Positions 7,056 to 7,808 of a stretch of 7,808 bases of DNA are shown here, in pieces. Numbering within the stretch: position 1 is the first letter of the stretch; each line of letters begins with the position of its first letter. The notes beneath the pieces are model-generated. The model saw nothing but the letters and a program-made list of their open reading frames with translations. It searched no databases and was not told the DNA's origin. This DNA is from Candidatus Bipolaricaulota bacterium (GTDB lineage: Bacteria; Bipolaricaulota; Bipolaricaulia; RBG-16-55-9), in assembly GCA_027021605.1 (NCBI GenBank), contig JALUUA010000235.1, positions 1 to 7,808 on the forward strand. The letters are read 5' to 3'. The position numbers were made by a program, and so were the translations under genes.

Positions 7056-7073
7056 AAAAACCCCACGGAGGGA
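7056..7073 (-). terminator. Weak candidate terminator after tRNA-Thr
   Basis: On the minus strand, about 45 bases beyond the tRNA CCA end, a short hairpin (CCC, five-base loop, GGG, with possible T-G extension) runs into TTTTT. The stem is only three to four pairs, well short of a typical intrinsic terminator, so this is tentative. No terminator is visible on the plus strand after the membrane protein gene. Confidence 0.25.
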
Positions 7074-7117
7074 AGCTTGGGCAGTCGGAGCCTGAGGACT
7101 TTGGGGGGTGGAGTGCG

Positions 7118-7193
7118 TGGAGCCGGCGGTCGGGATCGAACCGACGACCTGCCGCTTACGAAGCGGCCGCTCTACCAGCTGAGCTACGCCGGC
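7118..7193 (-). tRNA. tRNA-Thr (anticodon CGT)
   Basis: The minus strand folds into a complete 76-base cloverleaf including CCA. The acceptor stem GCCGGCG pairs with CGCCGGC, the D stem GCTC with GAGC, the anticodon stem GCCGC with GCGGC, and the T stem GTCGG with CCGAC; all are fully paired. The anticodon loop is TTCGTAA, with anticodon CGT (7158-7160), which reads ACG (Thr). The T loop is TTCGATC. The discriminator base 73 is U, and CCA is encoded in the genome (7118-7120). The variable loop is five bases and there is no intron. Confidence 0.97.
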
Positions 7194-7204
7194 CGGTCTC
7201 CCTT

Positions 7205-7233
7205 AGTGTAAAACTCCTTCACAAGAATTTCAA
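7205..7233 (-). promoter_or_regulatory. Promoter of tRNA-Thr
   Basis: On the minus strand TTGAAA (7228-7233) and TACACT (7205-7210) are separated by exactly 17 bases, close to the sigma70 consensus. The -10 ends 11 bases before the first tRNA base, so the primary transcript would have a 5' leader of only about 4 bases for RNase P to remove. Confidence 0.75.
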
Positions 7234-7316
7234 GCAAAAGGGTGCTGGCGCGTACCCAGTTTTGAAAGAGAGACCCCCTGAGGGCAAGCTTGCGAAGAGA
7301 AGAGAGACAAGCCCCC

Positions 7317-7328
7317 AGGAGGTGATCC
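7317..7328 (+). promoter_or_regulatory. Exceptionally strong ribosome binding site of the truncated gene
   Basis: AGGAGGTGATCC is complementary over all 12 bases to the conserved bacterial 16S rRNA 3' end (GGATCACCTCCT). A GTG codon follows at 7332, eight bases after the AGGAGGT core, which is ideal spacing. This is the main evidence that a real gene began here. Confidence 0.6.
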
Positions 7329-7331
7329 GAC

Positions 7332-7406
7332 GTGACGCGGGAATGGTACAGCCACGTGGCTCGTTGGGTCAACTCCGCGTTTCGGAAGGTCCGCAAGACC
7401 CGCCGG
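7332..7406 (+). pseudogene. 5' remnant of an unidentified gene, cut by the insertion sequence
   Basis: A GTG start behind a perfect ribosome site opens a frame of about 25 codons up to the IS tip. Of these, 21 end in G or C, as in the chromosomal genes here. The peptide begins MTREWYSHVARWVNSAFRKV, is basic and Trp/Arg-rich, and belongs to no family I recognise. The frame continues by chance to a stop at 7563-7565, but everything after about 7407 is antisense to the transposase and would give a chimeric 77-residue product. I infer that the IS separated this start from the rest of its gene, which should lie beyond the other IS end, outside the window. Alternatively this is a short non-coding stretch with a fortuitous ribosome site. 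Confidence 0.4.
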
Positions 7407-7808
7407 GGACCTGTTCAAATAAGCTGCGGTAAGGAACCCAAGCGGGTAGCATTGTGCCACCACGCGAAGACCCGCAACCAGCGTTTCACACTCTTTAGCT
7501 CCCGGTCCCACGTGGGAAAGTATCGATCGAAGTCCTTCACCCTCCGCTTGAGGAACTCCCCGTAGAAACCTTCGATCGCGTTACGGATCCCTCGCGCCAT
7601 CACCACTCGCACCACCCCAAAGCGGGACAGGGCGATGGCCCACCACTCGGCTCCGTCCACAACGACCTCCTGGGGCAAAGCCCCATAGTGCTCCCAAAGC
7701 GCCTGCAAAAAGGCCACGGCACTCCAGCTGTCTCGCTCCCAAAAGGGCTCCAGGTAGAGCACCCGTCCGGTCTGAGGGTCCAGGGCGGTAAAGATCCAGC
7801 CGCTTCTC
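7407..7808 (-). mobile_element. Insertion sequence, IS6/IS26-like, one end visible
   Basis: The element's 3' end (relative to its transposase) is inside the window and it continues past the last base. At the expected tip the plus strand reads GGACCTGTTCAAA (7407-7419). This matches the IS26-type terminal repeat GGCACTGTTGCAAA apart from one missing base and minor differences. The transposase stop codon lies inside this repeat. The other terminal repeat and any 8-bp target duplication would lie outside the window, so the exact boundary (7405-7408) is inferred. Confidence 0.6.
7415..7808 (-). CDS. DDE transposase (IS6-like), N-terminus beyond the window
   Basis: About 130 C-terminal residues are visible; the frame stays open to the window edge, so the GTG at 7762 is internal. 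The fragment starts near GWIFTALDPQTG, the strand after the first catalytic Asp region in IS6/IS240-type transposases. The second catalytic Asp is in EVVVDGAEWW and the catalytic Glu in IRNAIEGFYGEF, followed by a basic stretch, KRRVKDFDRYFP, and a typical end with WLRVFAWWHNATR. The two acidic residues are 27 residues apart, fewer than the 34 of IS26, as I recall for some IS6-related archaeal and deep-branching bacterial elements. The first Asp and the N-terminal DNA-binding part lie outside the window. A DDE transposase is firm; the IS6 assignment is moderate and rests partly on the terminal repeat. Confidence 0.8.
   Translation of the reverse strand, partial: RSGWIFTALDPQTGRVLYLEPFWERDSWSAVAFLQALWEHYGALPQEVVVDGAEWWAIALSRFGVVRVVMARGIRNAIEGFYGEFLKRRVKDFDRYFPTWDRELKSVKRWLRVFAWWHNATRLGSLPQLI

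Noticed and set aside
7008..7211. 67-residue open frame ending in GGRDRTDDLPLTKRPLYQLSYAG
   Set aside because: That peptide is the translation of the antisense strand of the tRNA-Thr gene, a well-known annotation artefact.
7317..7360. Possible 3' end of a 16S rRNA gene on the minus strand
   Set aside because: Only the 12 terminal bases match. The preceding bases do not carry the highly conserved 16S helix 45 sequence, and a GTG frame follows at ribosome-site spacing.
1..7808. CRISPR array, toxin-antitoxin pair, restriction or other defence system
   Set aside because: There are no regularly spaced repeats and no matching protein families; apart from the IS the genes are housekeeping or envelope genes.

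Overview
The window is GC-rich bacterial chromosome with strong G/C preference at third codon positions. RuvA, a bacterial-type GpsA, sigma70-like promoters, Shine-Dalgarno sites and a tRNA gene with its CCA end encoded all point to a bacterium. The phylum cannot be named from this sequence. A GC-rich, possibly thermophilic, uncultivated lineage would fit, but that is only a guess.

Layout. (1) Positions 1-2048, plus strand: the 3' part of an alkaline-phosphatase-superfamily phosphohydrolase, then a lipoprotein with two PKD domains and an unrecognised C-terminal region. (2) Positions 2015-3479, minus strand: a two-gene unit, ruvA followed by a class II histone-deacetylase-like amidohydrolase. 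It runs tail-to-tail into the lipoprotein gene and overlaps it by 34 bases. (3) Positions 3480-3608: a compact divergent control region, with a good sigma70-type promoter and a strong ribosome binding site for the plus-strand operon and a weaker candidate promoter for ruvA. (4) Positions 3609-6992, plus strand: a probable operon of a membrane-anchored S41 (CtpA/Prc type) protease, gpsA, and a small multi-pass membrane protein whose sequence is visibly less GC-rich. (5) Positions 6993-7405: a tRNA-Thr(CGT) gene on the minus strand with its own near-consensus promoter, then the start of an unidentified plus-strand gene. (6) From about 7407 to the window end: an insertion sequence with an IS6/IS26-like tip and a DDE transposase on the minus strand. 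It appears to have cut the unidentified gene after about 25 codons.

How the genes relate. GpsA makes sn-glycerol-3-phosphate for phospholipid synthesis. The protease, the lipoprotein and the six-helix protein all act in or at the cell envelope, so region 4 looks like an envelope/lipid operon. RuvA belongs to Holliday-junction processing, but ruvB and ruvC are not adjacent. The amidohydrolase next to ruvA is probably metabolic (deacetylation of a small molecule or protein). I found no convincing new multi-gene system. The points most worth checking are the IS-truncated gene with its 12-base anti-16S match, the unassigned cysteine-containing C-terminus of the PKD lipoprotein, and the long C-terminal extension of the protease.
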